DNA of 64,000 nucleotides from Rugalucina vietnamica. Lineage: Eukaryota > Mollusca > Bivalvia > Lucinida > Lucinidae. Shown here piece after piece: positions 47,216 to 57,751 of this stretch. The first letter of the stretch is position 1, and every line of letters starts with the position of its first letter. Where the stretch lies: positions 45,205,883-45,269,882 of the forward strand of contig OZ024879.1 in assembly GCA_964017185.1 (NCBI GenBank), read 5' to 3'. The notes below the pieces were generated by a model. The model made no database searches. It was not told the DNA's origin and saw only the letters and a list, made by a program, of their open reading frames with translations. The translations under genes and the position numbers were made by a program.

Positions 47216-47698
47216 CTCACTGTCACGACTGTATAAAAATGCATATCTGCTAGACTATCTCTTTATCGGCCAAAAAAAATAAAATAAAATATATATACCC
47301 TTCAATTTTAAGTTTTACTTTATACAAGTGAGTTTAAGGGTCTGCAGAATACAATTATATTTAATCTTCTTGACAATGAATTTTACACTTGAACGTAATT
47401 AAATGAAAACAAAAATAAAAAATCTATATACATGTAAAATTGGACCATCAAAGGTACTCATTATGTAAGTTACACTGTCAATATATCTAAACGATTTTAT
47501 TTATAAATAGCGTTTTAACGATTCTATTTATAATTAGCTTAAAATAGCTTTTACCGTACTGGGCAATGATATTAAACCGTACCCAGCAACGACGTACTCG
47601 GCAAGGATGTTGCAAGTAGATACTACTGGTGTAAGCCAGTCATTGGCTTTCCCCTGATATGTTTCCGGTTATGAGCATGTTGCAGTTCTACATGTAAC
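47216..47698. repeat. AT-rich spacer with dispersed repeat shared with 10.1 kb
   Basis: 47500-47625 is the inverted counterpart of 10028-10170 (AGCTTAAAATAGCTTTTACC, GGATGTTGCAAGTAGATAC). Nothing else recognised. Confidence 0.5.
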
Positions 47699-47910
47699 GA
47701 GCCTTCGCATGAGCAAACCAACATTCTGGGTTTCTGACTGCGTCCTGTACCAACCCGCCTGTACAGCCACAGAAACAGGATAGAAATTTGAAAATACGGA
47801 TTTAAGAAGAGGGATTGGACTGTCTGTGTACGTAGCGAAAACAAAGGCGCTAATCATATGTGCAGTTAACGCACAGCTGATCTGCGTCTTTGTTTTAGCA
47901 TAGGCTGATT
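47699..47910 (-). mobile_element. P1 palindromic MITE, 3' truncated
   Basis: Reverse orientation: CGAGCCTTCGCATGAGCAAA, CTGTACAGCCACAGAAACAGG, then the hairpin GCGAAAACAAAGGCGC... with TGCAGTTAACGCACAG at the centre. It ends in TTTGTTTTAGCATAGGCTGA. Confidence 0.7.
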
Positions 47911-47929
47911 ATTTGAATTCTTTTGACTC

Positions 47930-48140
47930 GTTTAAGCCTGACGTCCCTTTTATGGGACACAGACAAACAGCATAGACCTAGATGCAGCGTCCCATCTGGG
48001 GCTATTCTGTTTGCACAGAGAAGTTTCGTCCGGAAAAACGAGATAACAAAAATAAAAATCACTCCTTACACAGCAAAAATGAAAGTGGACTCTCCTAAAT
48101 GATAATGATGGGAGAATCCATTCGTAAAATATGGGTTTAT
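47930..48140 (+). mobile_element. P3 palindromic element
   Basis: ACGTCCCTTTTATGGGACAC, the hairpin flanks ACAAACAGCATAG/CTATTCTGTTTGC around GCGTCCCATCTGGGG, then AATGATAATGATGGGAGAAT. Same order as 56177-56380. Confidence 0.7.
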
Positions 48141-48972
48141 GAAAATGATGGAACCTTTGAGGACGGAAAACAAATCGTATGACACGAAACCAGTTTCATT
48201 ATGGGTCCTACAAAGACAGCTAATACCGCTTTTGGATTTAGAAAATTTATTTCTGATGGAATGTAATCATGATAAAACAATTATGTACACTTAGTGGCAT
48301 TAAATTTCATGCTGTACCCGTATTTCTGTACTGAGATTATAAATTAAAGCAATTCAGATGTGTCATTTTTGCGACGACCCTTAAGGTGTTGTTCGGTCAT
48401 ATAGGGACGATATCAGTACTACAGGGAGCTTACAGTACATCGCTCAATGACAAAACGCTAGGGTTTGGGGTTCGAACCCACTCTCTCGCTCAAATGGGTC
48501 CAATACACTAATACAGTAGGAGCCGACGACACGCATTGCAAAATCAAAATGCAATTGACGCAAGGAAGTTGTACCGATATAAATCAATACGATGGTATCC
48601 ACAATTTTAGTTGTTGTTTGCAAATAAAGACAGGTACAATGAAAATGCAAGCATGTAATTTTAAAAAAAGTTTGCCATTAAAATGACCCAACAAATGCGG
48701 AGACAATAAAAATTAAGAATTATTAAATCTTCCATGTGTGCGAGAAAACAAATTAAATCATACAATGCTCTAGGAACCATCATACATGGACTATGATAAT
48801 ATCACCAGGCACATAGCGAAATAATGAAGATTTTACGCATGCATAAAGATAAAAAAGCAAGTAAAGATCATGATAGTGGGATTTCTGTTTAGAATTTTCA
48901 GTTAAATCCTCCATGACAGGTGAAAGTTTTGCATTTTAATTTTGCATTGTTAAATAGGCACTAAACATTATG
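48141..48972. other. Downstream flank of SLCO (3' UTR side)
   Basis: AT-rich. A B-box-like GGGGTTCGAACCCAC at about 48467 is a tRNA-like relic. - strand AATAAA strings occur, but I cannot pick the poly-A site. Confidence 0.4.
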
Positions 48973-49349
48973 CTATAAGTTTGTAGTTCTATTCGTAGCA
49001 CCTTCTGAACTTTTTGCACTCACGGGATCTTTTGAAACATTCGCTCCAAATTCAGAATCTCTAAAAGACCCATTCACAAAAGACATATTCCTACGCTCAC
49101 TTTCCCGTTGATGTAACGTCACACCGAACTCATTTTCGTCTTCGTTTTGCGGAGGTTTATATGTGAAAAATGCCACAGAGAATAATATAATGGACACCAC
49201 TTTTACTGATATTGCGATTAAAAAGTAGTTCCGGCTCACAGCAAAATTGTCGTATATCCAACAGGAAGAGTTGTCGCCACATTCTGTTTGCCATACAAGG
49301 CAAGCTGTGTCTGTTACCGCACCGAATATAACTGGTCCTGGAACCGTGC
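48973..49349 (-). CDS. SLCO-like: SLCO/OATP organic-anion transporter, last exon
   Basis: The exon follows an acceptor on - (ACTATCATTGCAG, AG at 49351-49350) and begins in phase 1. It encodes GTVPGPVIFGAVTDTACLVW, CGDNSSCWIYDN, the last membrane segment YFLIAISVKVVSIILFSVAF and a cytoplasmic tail ending at the stop at 48975-48973. LGTxPGPxxFGAxxDxxC and the following CG...SCxxYDN are hallmark C-terminal OATP sequences, at membrane segments 11-12. The family are plasma-membrane proteins with 12 membrane spans that exchange large amphipathic anions such as bile salts, steroid conjugates and toxins. The tail ends T-N-L, fitting a class I PDZ ligand as in some vertebrate OATPs. The subtype cannot be told from these exons. 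Confidence 0.9.
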
Positions 49350-49454
49350 CTGCAATGATAGTTATTTCACTGAATTCTGTTTCTAATTATACATGGAGTA
49401 CAACGTTTACAAAATAAACTTCAGGTTTTAGCACTGGGCGTTTACTTGGTCCCG

Positions 49455-50620
49455 ATATATACTGACGTCAACAAAAACGCCTCAGTCAACTTTGACACGT
49501 CATACTGCCAAGATTAACAACTTGAATTATTTTAAATATTGATCATATCTTTTACGAAACTTTTACGCATTCGGAAATGCTGAAATGGAATTATTCAGAC
49601 AATTGCTTGAAAAATGACATGCTGTTGAAAACGCACACCCCTCGCAAAATCCCTATTCTGTTCATGAACCGGTCTATCAGGCATCGCTTCTTTCGATTAC
49701 TGAGAGTCTCCCTTGCAATACCAACACATGCGTCATAGAGTGGGATTTCCACACGTGACCATATGTTGTTGAAACACATTTTTTTAAAAACCGAATTTCG
49801 TTCTCTAGCGTTATTGACGTCACAGCAGCTAATGAATGGTAATTGTCGTCAAAATGGTCAAAAAGTTTTCAAAGGCTATCCTGGCATAGCTATCGGACAA
49901 AGAATCATTTCTGTTGTTATTTCTCCTGCCTTTCAGCGTAAAACGAACGTCCAGGCTAATGAATAACGTGTATTTGGCGTCTAGTGAAATAAGCGTCAGA
50001 ATACCATTGCTCCATTCTTGGCTATTCATTTGAAATAATGCAGTTACATTATGAAAATTAACTCAAGGTGTGCATCCGAATATAACGATATCGTTTTTGA
50101 AATGTTTCATCATTAGAATTCGTAAGCACAAGAGATGTCGACGTCAAAGAGATTTTGCTACAGAAGCGTCGGCGAAAAAGCTACGGTCACAAAAATCGAT
50201 AGAGGGAATTTTATACCAAAGAGAACGATAGTCCCGGACTTCGAACGCCAGAAACCGAAAAAGATCATTTTTTTGTTCCGTATATTCTTGTGAAAAGTCC
50301 CTATGTTTTTTTTTCAGTATTTCAATTTCACGTAGTCCAGTAATATTTTGATGTTCTTAAGTTTGTAAATCGACTTTGCACGGCTTTCAAGAATTTTCAC
50401 GTCAAGCACGTCTGCATAATGACGTCAGGATGCATTTTTAAAAATGGTGCACCCACGCAAGTTTTGAGAAAACTGCGCATCTTAACCAAATTCGATTTAT
50501 GCTATACCATGAGAAGGAGCGTAAAAATAAGGAAAATGCAAATTTCGTTTATATTGTATATCTGTTATGTAACATTTTCGATGAGGCGTTTTCAAGTTTA
50601 TTGACGTCAGTATATAAAGG
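49455..50620. mobile_element. Possible 1.17-kb inverted-end element rich in TGACGTCA
   Basis: TATATACTGACGTCAAC...AAAACGCCTCA near 49457-49487 is complementary to TGAGGCGTTTT...TTGACGTCAGTATATA near 50581-50617. GACGTCA recurs at about 49464, 49815, 50135, 50420 and 50605. No coding recognised. The ends are gapped, so this is tentative. Confidence 0.4.
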
Positions 50621-50796
50621 TTGTGTTTGATTTTTACGATAGGTCCCGATAGGATTGGATTTTGTTTGATTCTGGTATCAGGTGTTTTCTGCAATAATTC
50701 TTAGAATTTGGACAATGATTTGATTAACAGATTCTAATTTATGACGAGGTCGCTTTAATTTCATGTAAAATGAATGTAGCTTAGTTTTGTTTGATA

Positions 50797-51039
50797 TGAG
50801 CTGCCTCATGAGAAAACAAAAACAATCTGCATATGCGAAACCAAAGGCGCAGACCAGCTTCGCGGTTACCGCGAAGCTGACCAGCGCCTTTGTTTTCGCT
50901 ACATATATATAGATAATACAATTCCTCTTCTTTCTAAATCCAAAATTTCCAACCTCTAGCTCTTTAATGTGCTTGTATAGGCCGGTTTATGTCGGACCTG
51001 TTCGGAAACCACATTGTTGGTTTTCCCACGATATGGCTA
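50797..51039 (+). mobile_element. P1 palindromic MITE
   Basis: TGAGCTGCCTCATGAGAAAA, central hairpin about 50838-50900 (CGCGGTTACCGCG centre; both arms carry matching CAGACCAG/CTGACCAG changes), and a 3' end with GTTGGTTTTCCCACG. It lies in the SLCO intron. Confidence 0.75.
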
Positions 51040-51724
51040 ATTTGTTTGAGAGTGATGTAAATCATTAAGTTATTGTCAACTCTAATTTATGGGGATTTGC
51101 CGATTTACATTACAGAAGAAAATCCGTTACCAAAACGTCAAACGAAGCCTTTTTATATTGAAACCTAGTCGGCACTCAGTGTTTTGGTTTGAAAAGGCTG
51201 TGTTGTCAAATGAATGACAGTTCTTTGCAAACATATTCACACAGCTGATAAACACGTGGTATGCAATGGGTAACGCATAAGGAATTCTACCAGAAGTTGA
51301 GATAAAAAATTCGAGATTTCTCACATTTATTGAATGAAAGTAACATATGAAATCCATGTTACTTCGTTTACGCAAACACTTCCGCCCCATGAACATATAG
51401 TGCTACCAACACAATAACATTGAAGTGTTTGCGAAAACAAAATAACCGGGATTTCTTATGTTACTTTCTTTCCATAAATGTTCAATATCTGCATGGACTG
51501 CCGCGACCCATCTATTTTTCAGTAGAGTGCACGCTTTAGGAAAAAACTCGAATATCTAACCTCAACTTCTGTCTCAATTGCAGTGTGTGTCACTGATCAT
51601 TTATCGGTTTGTATGTAGTCAATACCACGTGATGCAGATAAAATGAAAAATACTAAAAACCTGAAAATTAAGCGCATGTATTGATTTAAGAAACACTCCA
51701 TGCTTCGCCTACATCTGGCCCTAG

Positions 51725-52192
51725 TGCACCAGTCATTTGTATCCCCGGTCCCACTAGGGCCGGGGATAGTAGGTGCACAGCGGGGCTTAAGTGCCGGGAT
51801 TTAACGTCTGATGTGTGCCGGGGATGTGCCGGGTTTTTAATTTCCCACCAAAAATCAGTCACATTAATTCAAATTAGATATTTGTTGTATTTTTAACATT
51901 TAATCACTTTTATGGTCATTATTTAATTTGCAAATGTATTTGTACATTCACACGAAGGAATTTAAGATATTCTCTCCTATTTTTTCATTAGAGCAACTCT
52001 TAAAGCTGTTGTTCCAAACTGTTGTCAGTTGTCTCCGGGGAGCCGGGACTTTTAGTAGGGACTTCAAGTACCACAAATCTGACCCCACAGTGCCGGCCTT
52101 TTAGCGGGGCTTTAAAAATTGAAAAGTTAAACGCCCCGCTAATCCCCGGCCCAAGGGGGGGGGGGGGGGCGTGGCTTCAAATGACTGGTGCA
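51725..52192. mobile_element. 468-bp MITE with TGCACCAGTCATTTG ends
   Basis: TGCACCAGTCATTTG (51725-51739) and CAAATGACTGGTGCA (52178-52192) are perfect inverted ends. Subterminal GC-rich blocks ATCCCCGGTCCC and CGGGGATAG (left), CCCCGCTAATCCCCGGCCC and a G-run (right) can also pair. Confidence 0.75.
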
Positions 52193-52281
52193 CAGAGCTT
52201 ATGGTAAATTATAAAATTTAAAATCAACTATAATAATATTAGTGTGACCATTTAGTATGAAGCTGAGAAGAGTTATCTTAC

Positions 52282-52346
52282 CGAGTAGCCGAATAAACAA
52301 CCATTTTATCCCCATACTGAAAGTTCTATGATTCTCGTGAATGCAT
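52282..52346 (-). CDS. SLCO-like: SLCO/OATP, penultimate exon
   Basis: A 65-nt exon between TTTCAG (AG at 52348-52347) and CG|GTAAGA on -. It reads R-CIHENHRTFSMGIKWLFIR-LLG. Its first base completes the AG|A codon from exon 62673-62845, and its last base starts the GGC codon finished by 48973-49349, so both splices keep the frame. RCV...RSFAxGxQ...RLLG is the usual OATP sequence before LGTIPGP. Small exons of this kind are easily missed by gene finders. Confidence 0.88.
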
Positions 52347-52428
52347 CTGAAACATACGTGTAGATCTATAAGCATCAAACAAACATGTCCGTGTTAATAT
52401 GATAACTCCCTTATAACCCACTTTTATA

Positions 52429-52665
52429 TGAGCCGTGACGCGAGAAAACCGGTCTTCGGGGTTTCCGACCAGGTCCGACATAAACCGGTCTGTGCAGTCT
52501 CAGAAACGAGCTAGAAACTTGAAATTTCGGATTTAAGTAGAAGAGGAATTGTTCTGTCCGAGTAGCGAAAACAAAGGTGCTGATCAGCTTCGCGGTTACC
52601 GCGAAGCTGATCTGCGCCTTTGTTTTCGCCTAGGCAAAAATCCGGTTTTCTCACGATGCGGCTCA
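52429..52665 (-). mobile_element. P1 palindromic MITE, intact, 237 bp
   Basis: Ends TGAGCCGTGACGCGAGAAAA and CTCACGATGCGGCTCA, flanked by TA on both sides. Central hairpin about 52566-52630 with CGCGGTTACCGCG centre. Confidence 0.8.
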
Positions 52666-52669
52666 TATG

Positions 52670-52800
52670 TGTATGATAAAACTGGGGTATGCCTATTTTT
52701 CATATTTTTCAACCAAAACATACACTGTGGATACACGTTAGAACCGCCTCGGCGAGGTGGTACTAAGGTATACCCACAATTTAGTATGCAGCAATGTTAT
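52670..52800 (+). mobile_element. P2 element, partial
   Basis: CTGGGGTATGCCTATTTTTC, then the hairpin GTTAGAACCGCCTCGGCGAG with a damaged right arm (GTGGTACTAAG), then TACCCACAATTTAGTATG. The downstream half is missing. Confidence 0.6.
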
Positions 52801-53060
52801 ATAATGCTTTACGTAGATCCTGCCAGTGATGTCCCTGATGGGGTTCAAAATGACCCCACCCCAATGTGTAGCAATGTTCAATAAACCTCTTTTTAAATAC
52901 TGCCATTTGTGCTCCTGTGGTCCATACAAGTCACACCCCAGGTCAGGGGTCATTAGGGTTATTAGCTCCCCTGTAAAGCTGTCCAGATCGGGAGAGTGTT
53001 TACAGGATCATTGGTCATCTGGTCTTCTCTGTAACAATTACATCGTGTGAACATGTTTAT
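52801..53060 (+). repeat. Fragment of the 450-bp dispersed repeat family
   Basis: AGAGTGTTTACAGGATCATTGG matches the end of the 11130-12370 array (GTGAGCGTTTACAGGACCATTGG). The rest is diverged. Confidence 0.45.
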
Positions 53061-53120
53061 TCGTGGGGAATAGGTCTGACCAAATATATTTTTGCCTCAT
53101 TTTGGACAAATAATTATGCT

Positions 53121-53182
53121 CATGGGCGGATCCAGAGGGGGGGGGGGGGGCAGGGGATCCGGACCCCCCCCCCCCCCCCCCT
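53121..53182. repeat. G-run/C-run terminal-like palindrome
   Basis: GGGCGGATCCAGAG followed by a G14 run, CAGGGGATCCGGA and a C18 run. Such GGGCGGATCC ends with G/C runs occur at termini of hAT-like elements in many animals, but only one end is seen. Homopolymer lengths may be unreliable. Confidence 0.4.
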
Positions 53183-53721
53183 GGAACTGCCAGATTATTA
53201 GTTTTTGCCATATTGAAATTTTCCGTCAGACCCCTTCTGGAGAAAATTTTGTAAAAGTTATTTTACACTATTCTTTTTAATACTAGAGAAACATTCCGTT
53301 TTTTTAACTGATGACTGACTTCGATGTTTGACATGTACATTGGTTTCAATTCGTTTGCTTCTGTCATCAATATCATATGAGGGGAATACCCTATTGTCAT
53401 TTTGACCAATTAATATACTTGTACAGCTGAAACTACACTTTGAACTCGCATGCCTTTGAGTAGTCAGCAGAAAGATAATACTTTACTTGCTTATGACGGC
53501 CGCTCTTCGACAGATTGAATTGCTACGGACAAAAATCTAAAATTTCAGTTTCACTCGATATAATGCGAACCTTATATCATGGTATAGATTTATTTCTCCA
53601 GCTGTTTTAGTGTAAGAGGTTATACAAGGTACGACGTATTATTTCAATTTCAATTTTGATTTTTTAGTTTTGTGGTTTTTAAGTATTCAAATGTGTTGAA
53701 CGGACAAACTGTACATTTCAC
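53183..53721. other. AT-rich SLCO intron stretch, no feature seen
   Basis: No repeat family or coding exon recognised. Confidence 0.4.
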
Positions 53722-53998
53722 ATTACCAAAACATGCCCATGCTATATACAGAATTTTTTTTTCAGAAGAAAAAAATGAAAATTTCATTGGAAAAATTTGA
53801 TTGTTTTTATATTTTCGCTCAACACATACATCGTGGGTACACGTTAGAACCGCCTCGCCAAGGCGATTCTAACGAATACCCACAATGTATGTTTTGGATC
53901 CAAGATACGAAAATTAGGTTTATCCCTGCAAACCCCATTTTTTTCTATATAAAAGTGGGGTTTAAGGAGGTATACATGTCACGGACGTTTTCATGATG
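53722..53998 (-). mobile_element. P2 palindromic MITE, 277 bp
   Basis: CATTACCAAAACATGCCCAT at one end and ACGGACGTTTTCATGATG at the other form imperfect inverted ends. The centre is GTTAGAACCGCCTC/AAGGCGATTCTAAC (about 53844-53873). Confidence 0.75.
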
Positions 53999-54044
53999 AA
54001 ATTAGAACATACTGTCACTAGCGTCTCGAAGCGTCTTACAGCAT

Positions 54045-54190
54045 TACATTACGAAAACATTCCCATGCAATAAACAAAGATTTGTGAGCTTTAAAAATTG
54101 AAAAAATTTCAGCTGAACAGATTTGACATTTTTCTTATTTTTGCTCAAAACATAGATTGTGGGTACACGTTAGAACCGCCTCGCCGAGAA
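54045..54190 (-). mobile_element. P2 half element
   Basis: TTACGAAAACATTCCCATGC to GTTAGAACCGCCTCGCCGAG, stopping at the hairpin apex, where the next repeat (AAATCGCTTG) begins. The break coincides with the palindrome centre. Confidence 0.65.
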
Positions 54191-55105
54191 ATCGCTTGTT
54201 TTTGATTTCTGAATCACTTCAATGGACGCCTTTACCATGACCCAATGCTTCATTCAAATAAAGCCTAAGGCAACTTGTCAGCAACAAAATAAATGTTTGT
54301 AAATTTGCTATAACCAGACGTCTGTGACGTGTCTATAGCAGATTTACCGACATTTTGCAATCGAAAGACGTTTGTCAATAGACTCTTCCCTGCTGATACA
54401 TGTATCATGTACGACTATCATACACGCACTGAGGGGAGGGATTAAAACAACAGGCGAACAGCAAGAAAATATTCCCAATTTTAAATTTACATCACTGGAG
54501 TTATCAAAAATCAACTTTATACAGTTGAACATTGTTGTTTGTTACCGCAATTTCATCTGTTTTTATTTACTGCGAGAAGTAACACACATAATGAGAGAAT
54601 GCGTTGCTGTCTAAGTTGCATAGATATCTATGCGCAAAGCTGTTTGAAGACGTTTTCAATCGGTTGAAAGCCGTGTTTACACAGCAAAGTCCGTGTTCAA
54701 GGTATGAATTTCACGTGCCGTTTGAACATGGGTTTTGGCCGGCGTCATTGGCCAATGCGACGTGACGTCACTGTACGTGTTCCGTAGAAACTTAATACCC
54801 GACGTTGAAGAAGCTCAGCGGTTTTCAGTGAGTTTTTAGCCTAAGTTTTTGGTGGTATTTTCAATGGAGTTGAAATGAATTAGTGTGAAAGCGCAAGAAA
54901 TGAATTAGTGTGAAAACGCAAGAAATGAATTAGTGTGAAAACGCAAGAATATCGATCAACCATGTTTTGTTTCAGTGTTCAAACATCCGCTGGATCACTT
55001 GAACGGGGTTTGAACACGCGGCCTGCGGCCTCGTGATCCATCAAATGTTTGAACACTGAATACCATGGTAGATCCATATATTCATTGATTTAAAGGAGGT
55101 AATCA
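54190..55105 (+). repeat. About 0.9-kb direct repeat, copy 1
   Basis: AATCGCTTGTTTTTGATTTC to TCATTGATTTAAAGGAGGTA, repeated at 55187-56062. It includes three tandem units of about 24 bp (GAATTAGTGTGAAAACGCAA, 54875-54948) and a palindrome at 54960-55072 (CAGTGTTCAAACAT ... ATGTTTGAACACTG). Confidence 0.8.
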
Positions 55106-55186
55106 ATAAAAAAGTAAATATCCACTATGTATTAACCAGTACAAAGGCTCAGCCAAAGCAATGATGAAAAAATGGCTTAAAACGAG

Positions 55187-56062
55187 CAATCGCATGTTTT
55201 TGATTTCTGAATCACTTCAAAGGACGCCTTTTCCATGACCAAATGCTTCATTCAAATATAAACCTAAAGCAATCTGTCAGCAGCAAAATAAATGTTTGTA
55301 AATTTGCTATAACCAGTTGTCTGTGACTTGTCGATAGCAGATTTACCGACATTTTGCAATCGACAGACGTTTGTCAATAGACTCTTCCCTGCTGATACAT
55401 GTTTCATGTACGACTATCATACACGCGCTAAGGGGAGGGCGAACAGCAAGAAAATATTCCGAATTTTAAATTTACACCACTGAAGTTATCAAAAATCAAC
55501 TTTATACAGTTGAACATTGTTGTTTGTTACCGCAATTTCATCTGTTTTTATTTACTGCGAGAAGTAACACACATAATGAGAGAATGCGTTGCTGTCTAAG
55601 TTGCATAGATATCTATGCGCAAAGCTGTTTGAAGACGTTTTCAATCGGTTGAAAGCCGTGTTCAAACAGCAAAGTCCGTGTTCAAGGTATGAATTTCACG
55701 TGCCGTTTGAACATGGGTTTTGGCCGGCGTCATTGGCCAATGCAACGTGACGTCACTGTACGTTTTCCGTAGAAACATAATACCCGACGTTGAAGAAGCT
55801 CAGCGGTTTTCAGTGAGTTTTTAGCCTAAGTTGTTGGTGTTATTTTCAATGGAGTTGAAATGAATTTGTGTGAAAACGCAAAAAGTGAATTAGTGTGAAA
55901 ACGCAAGAATATCGATCAACCATGTTTTGTTTCAGTGTTCAAACATTCGCTGGATCACTTGAACGGGGTTTGAACACGCGGCCTGCGGCCTCTTGATCCA
56001 TCAAATGTTTGAACACTGAATACCATGGTAGATCCATATATTCATTGATTTAAAGGAGGTAG
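55187..56062 (+). repeat. About 0.9-kb direct repeat, copy 2
   Basis: Second copy, about 93-95% alike by eye. It has a 14-bp-scale deletion near 55438 and one fewer 24-bp unit. The palindrome is at 55920-56032. No coding frame is conserved between copies. Confidence 0.8.
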
Positions 56063-56176
56063 GCTTCTTAACCAACTTGGGTATTCAACGTTTTATTTGA
56101 ATATAAAATCGATTAGCCAAAGGAAATTGCTTGGAATGACTTATGTTCAAACAGTTGTTATATTTTATCCGGCGTG

Positions 56177-56380
56177 TAGTTAACTCATATAAGCCTGGCG
56201 TCCCTTTTATGGGACATAGGCAAACAGAATAGGCGTCCCATCTGGGGCTATTCTGTTTGCTTAGAGAATTTTCATCGGAAAATTGAATAAAATTTAAAAA
56301 ACACTTCTAACACCCCTAAAAGTGAAAGTGGACTCACCCTAATGATAATGATGGGAAAATCCATTCGTCAAATATTGGTT
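56177..56380 (+). mobile_element. P3 palindromic element
   Basis: ATAAGCCTGGCGTCCCTTTT, GCAAACAGAATAG/CTATTCTGTTTGC around a shortened stem, then AATGATAATGATGGGAAAAT. It directly adjoins a P1 element. Confidence 0.7.
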
Positions 56381-56581
56381 AAACATAACTCATGAGAAAA
56401 CTAACAATGTGGTTTCCGAACATGTCCAACATAAACCGAGTTGTAAAATTTTTGATTTAGAAAGTAGTAGTATTGTTCTATCCGTGTAGCGAAAACAAAG
56501 GCGCTGATCAGCTTCGCAGTTACTGATCTGCGCCTTTGCTTTCGCATATGCAAAATGTTGGTTTTCTTATGACGCGGCTCA
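56381..56581 (-). mobile_element. P1 palindromic MITE, hairpin shortened
   Basis: Reverse copy: CATGAGAAAACTAACAATGTG, ACATGTCCAACATAAACCG, then GCGAAAACAAAGGCGCTGAT and GATCTGCGCCTTTGC with about 12 bp lost from one hairpin arm. It ends GACGCGGCTCA. Confidence 0.7.
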
Positions 56582-56740
56582 TTATTGTATCTCTGCTTAG
56601 CCTTCTTTTCTTCCGTGCATGTTATTTACGGATACGTGCAAAATTATTTGGTGACCACTTTCAATGAGCCCGTAGGTTTGGACAGATTTTCACTTATGCC
56701 GCTGGCTACATGCTCTTAACTGGGCTCCCAAAAAAACTCC

Positions 56741-56925
56741 ATGGCGCAGTGGTTAAGCCACTTGCCTTGTAAACCAGGGATCGAAGGTTCGATCGCGGGC
56801 TTCTCCAGTCCTTCGTATTGAGACCGAGGTCCCAGGACAATTGTCCAGGACAAACAGCTGACAAGGGCATACCATAACGAGACTTGATACTATTCTGTAC
56901 CTAATGTGTTGTCCAAGGGACCAGG
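56741..56925 (+). repeat. tRNA-Thr-like SINE
   Basis: ATGGCGCAGTGGTTAAGCCA, CTTGTAAACCAGGGATCG (TGT anticodon position) and B box GGTTCGATCGCGGG. A sister head lies at 61196-61275. Confidence 0.65.
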
Positions 56926-57175
56926 CCCCAAGGTTATAAAACATTTTTCATGCTAAGCTCAGCTGAGACTAAAATTTATCCTGCTCACAAATTTTAAAAT
57001 GCCAACAATTGTTGGCATTTTAACATTTATCAGCAGGATAAATTACTAGTTTTTGAATTTTGAACCTGAATTTTCAACTAATTTTAAATATTTCAACATC
57101 TATGTGCAGTTGAAAATTTCTGCTCAGCTGAGCTGAGCTTGAAAAAAGTTTTATAACCTCGGGGTCAGGTCTGAC
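56925..57175. repeat. Nested foldback
   Basis: CCCCAAGGTTATAAAACATTT pairs with AGTTTTATAACCTCGGGG, and GCTCAGCTGAG with CTCAGCTGAGC. Inside, AAATTTATCCTGCT and AGCAGGATAAATT bracket the perfect AAAATGCCAACAATTGTTGG palindrome. Confidence 0.65.
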
Positions 57176-57220
57176 TTACAGACAAAAACAGTACACACAC
57201 AATTGGGTTCCAAGACATAA

Positions 57221-57468
57221 TTGATCCGCCGAACAAGAAAACCCACAATTTGCTTATGCCAACTTGAACAAAGGCGCAGATCAGCTGTGCAGTAACTGTA
57301 ACTGCACAGCTGATCAGCGCCTTTGTTTTCGCTACACGGATACTACATTTCCTCTTCTTCTTCTTAAATCCGAAATTTCAAGCTTCTAGCCTGCTCCTGT
57401 GACTGTACAGACCTGTTTGTGTCGGACCTGGTGAGAAACATTAATTGTTAGATTTCCCATGCCTCGTA
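57221..57468 (+). mobile_element. P1 palindromic MITE
   Basis: TTGATCCGCCGAACAAGAAA, hairpin about 57267-57332 with TGCAGTAACTGTAACTGCA centre (a variant apex), then CTTCTAGCCTGCTCCTGTG and GTTTGTGTCGGACCTGG. Confidence 0.7.
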
Positions 57469-57751
57469 TATTAGCGCAGACTTTCGAGCAGCACAGTTGT
57501 CTGGCTTTCGCTTCCATTTTATAAAGATCACTGATGAGGGTCCACTACCAGAAATTGCACAGCATGGCTCTCACCCATCTCTCTCTGAATGTTTTCACTG
57601 CTAAACAAATTATATATTTTATTTGTGGGAAATCCCCATGTCCGAGTTTCAGAAATAATTGTTACTTCAACGTAGAAGAGTGTTAAAACTGACTGTCATA
57701 TATAGAATATTTTTATTGACGGAACTTATATATTTTATTTTAGGTCAAACA

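Larger units (their letters stand above)
49350..52281 (-). other. SLCO intron (2.93 kb) with repeats
   Basis: GT at 52281-52280 and AG at 49351-49350 on -. It holds a TIR-bounded candidate (49455-50620), a P1 element, about 680 bp with no feature (51040-51724), and a MITE (51725-52192). Confidence 0.85.

Noticed and set aside
51127..51396. 89-codon - strand frame in the SLCO intron
   Set aside because: It has no OATP motif, no matching splice sites and no recognisable domain; SLCO exons already join across it in phase.
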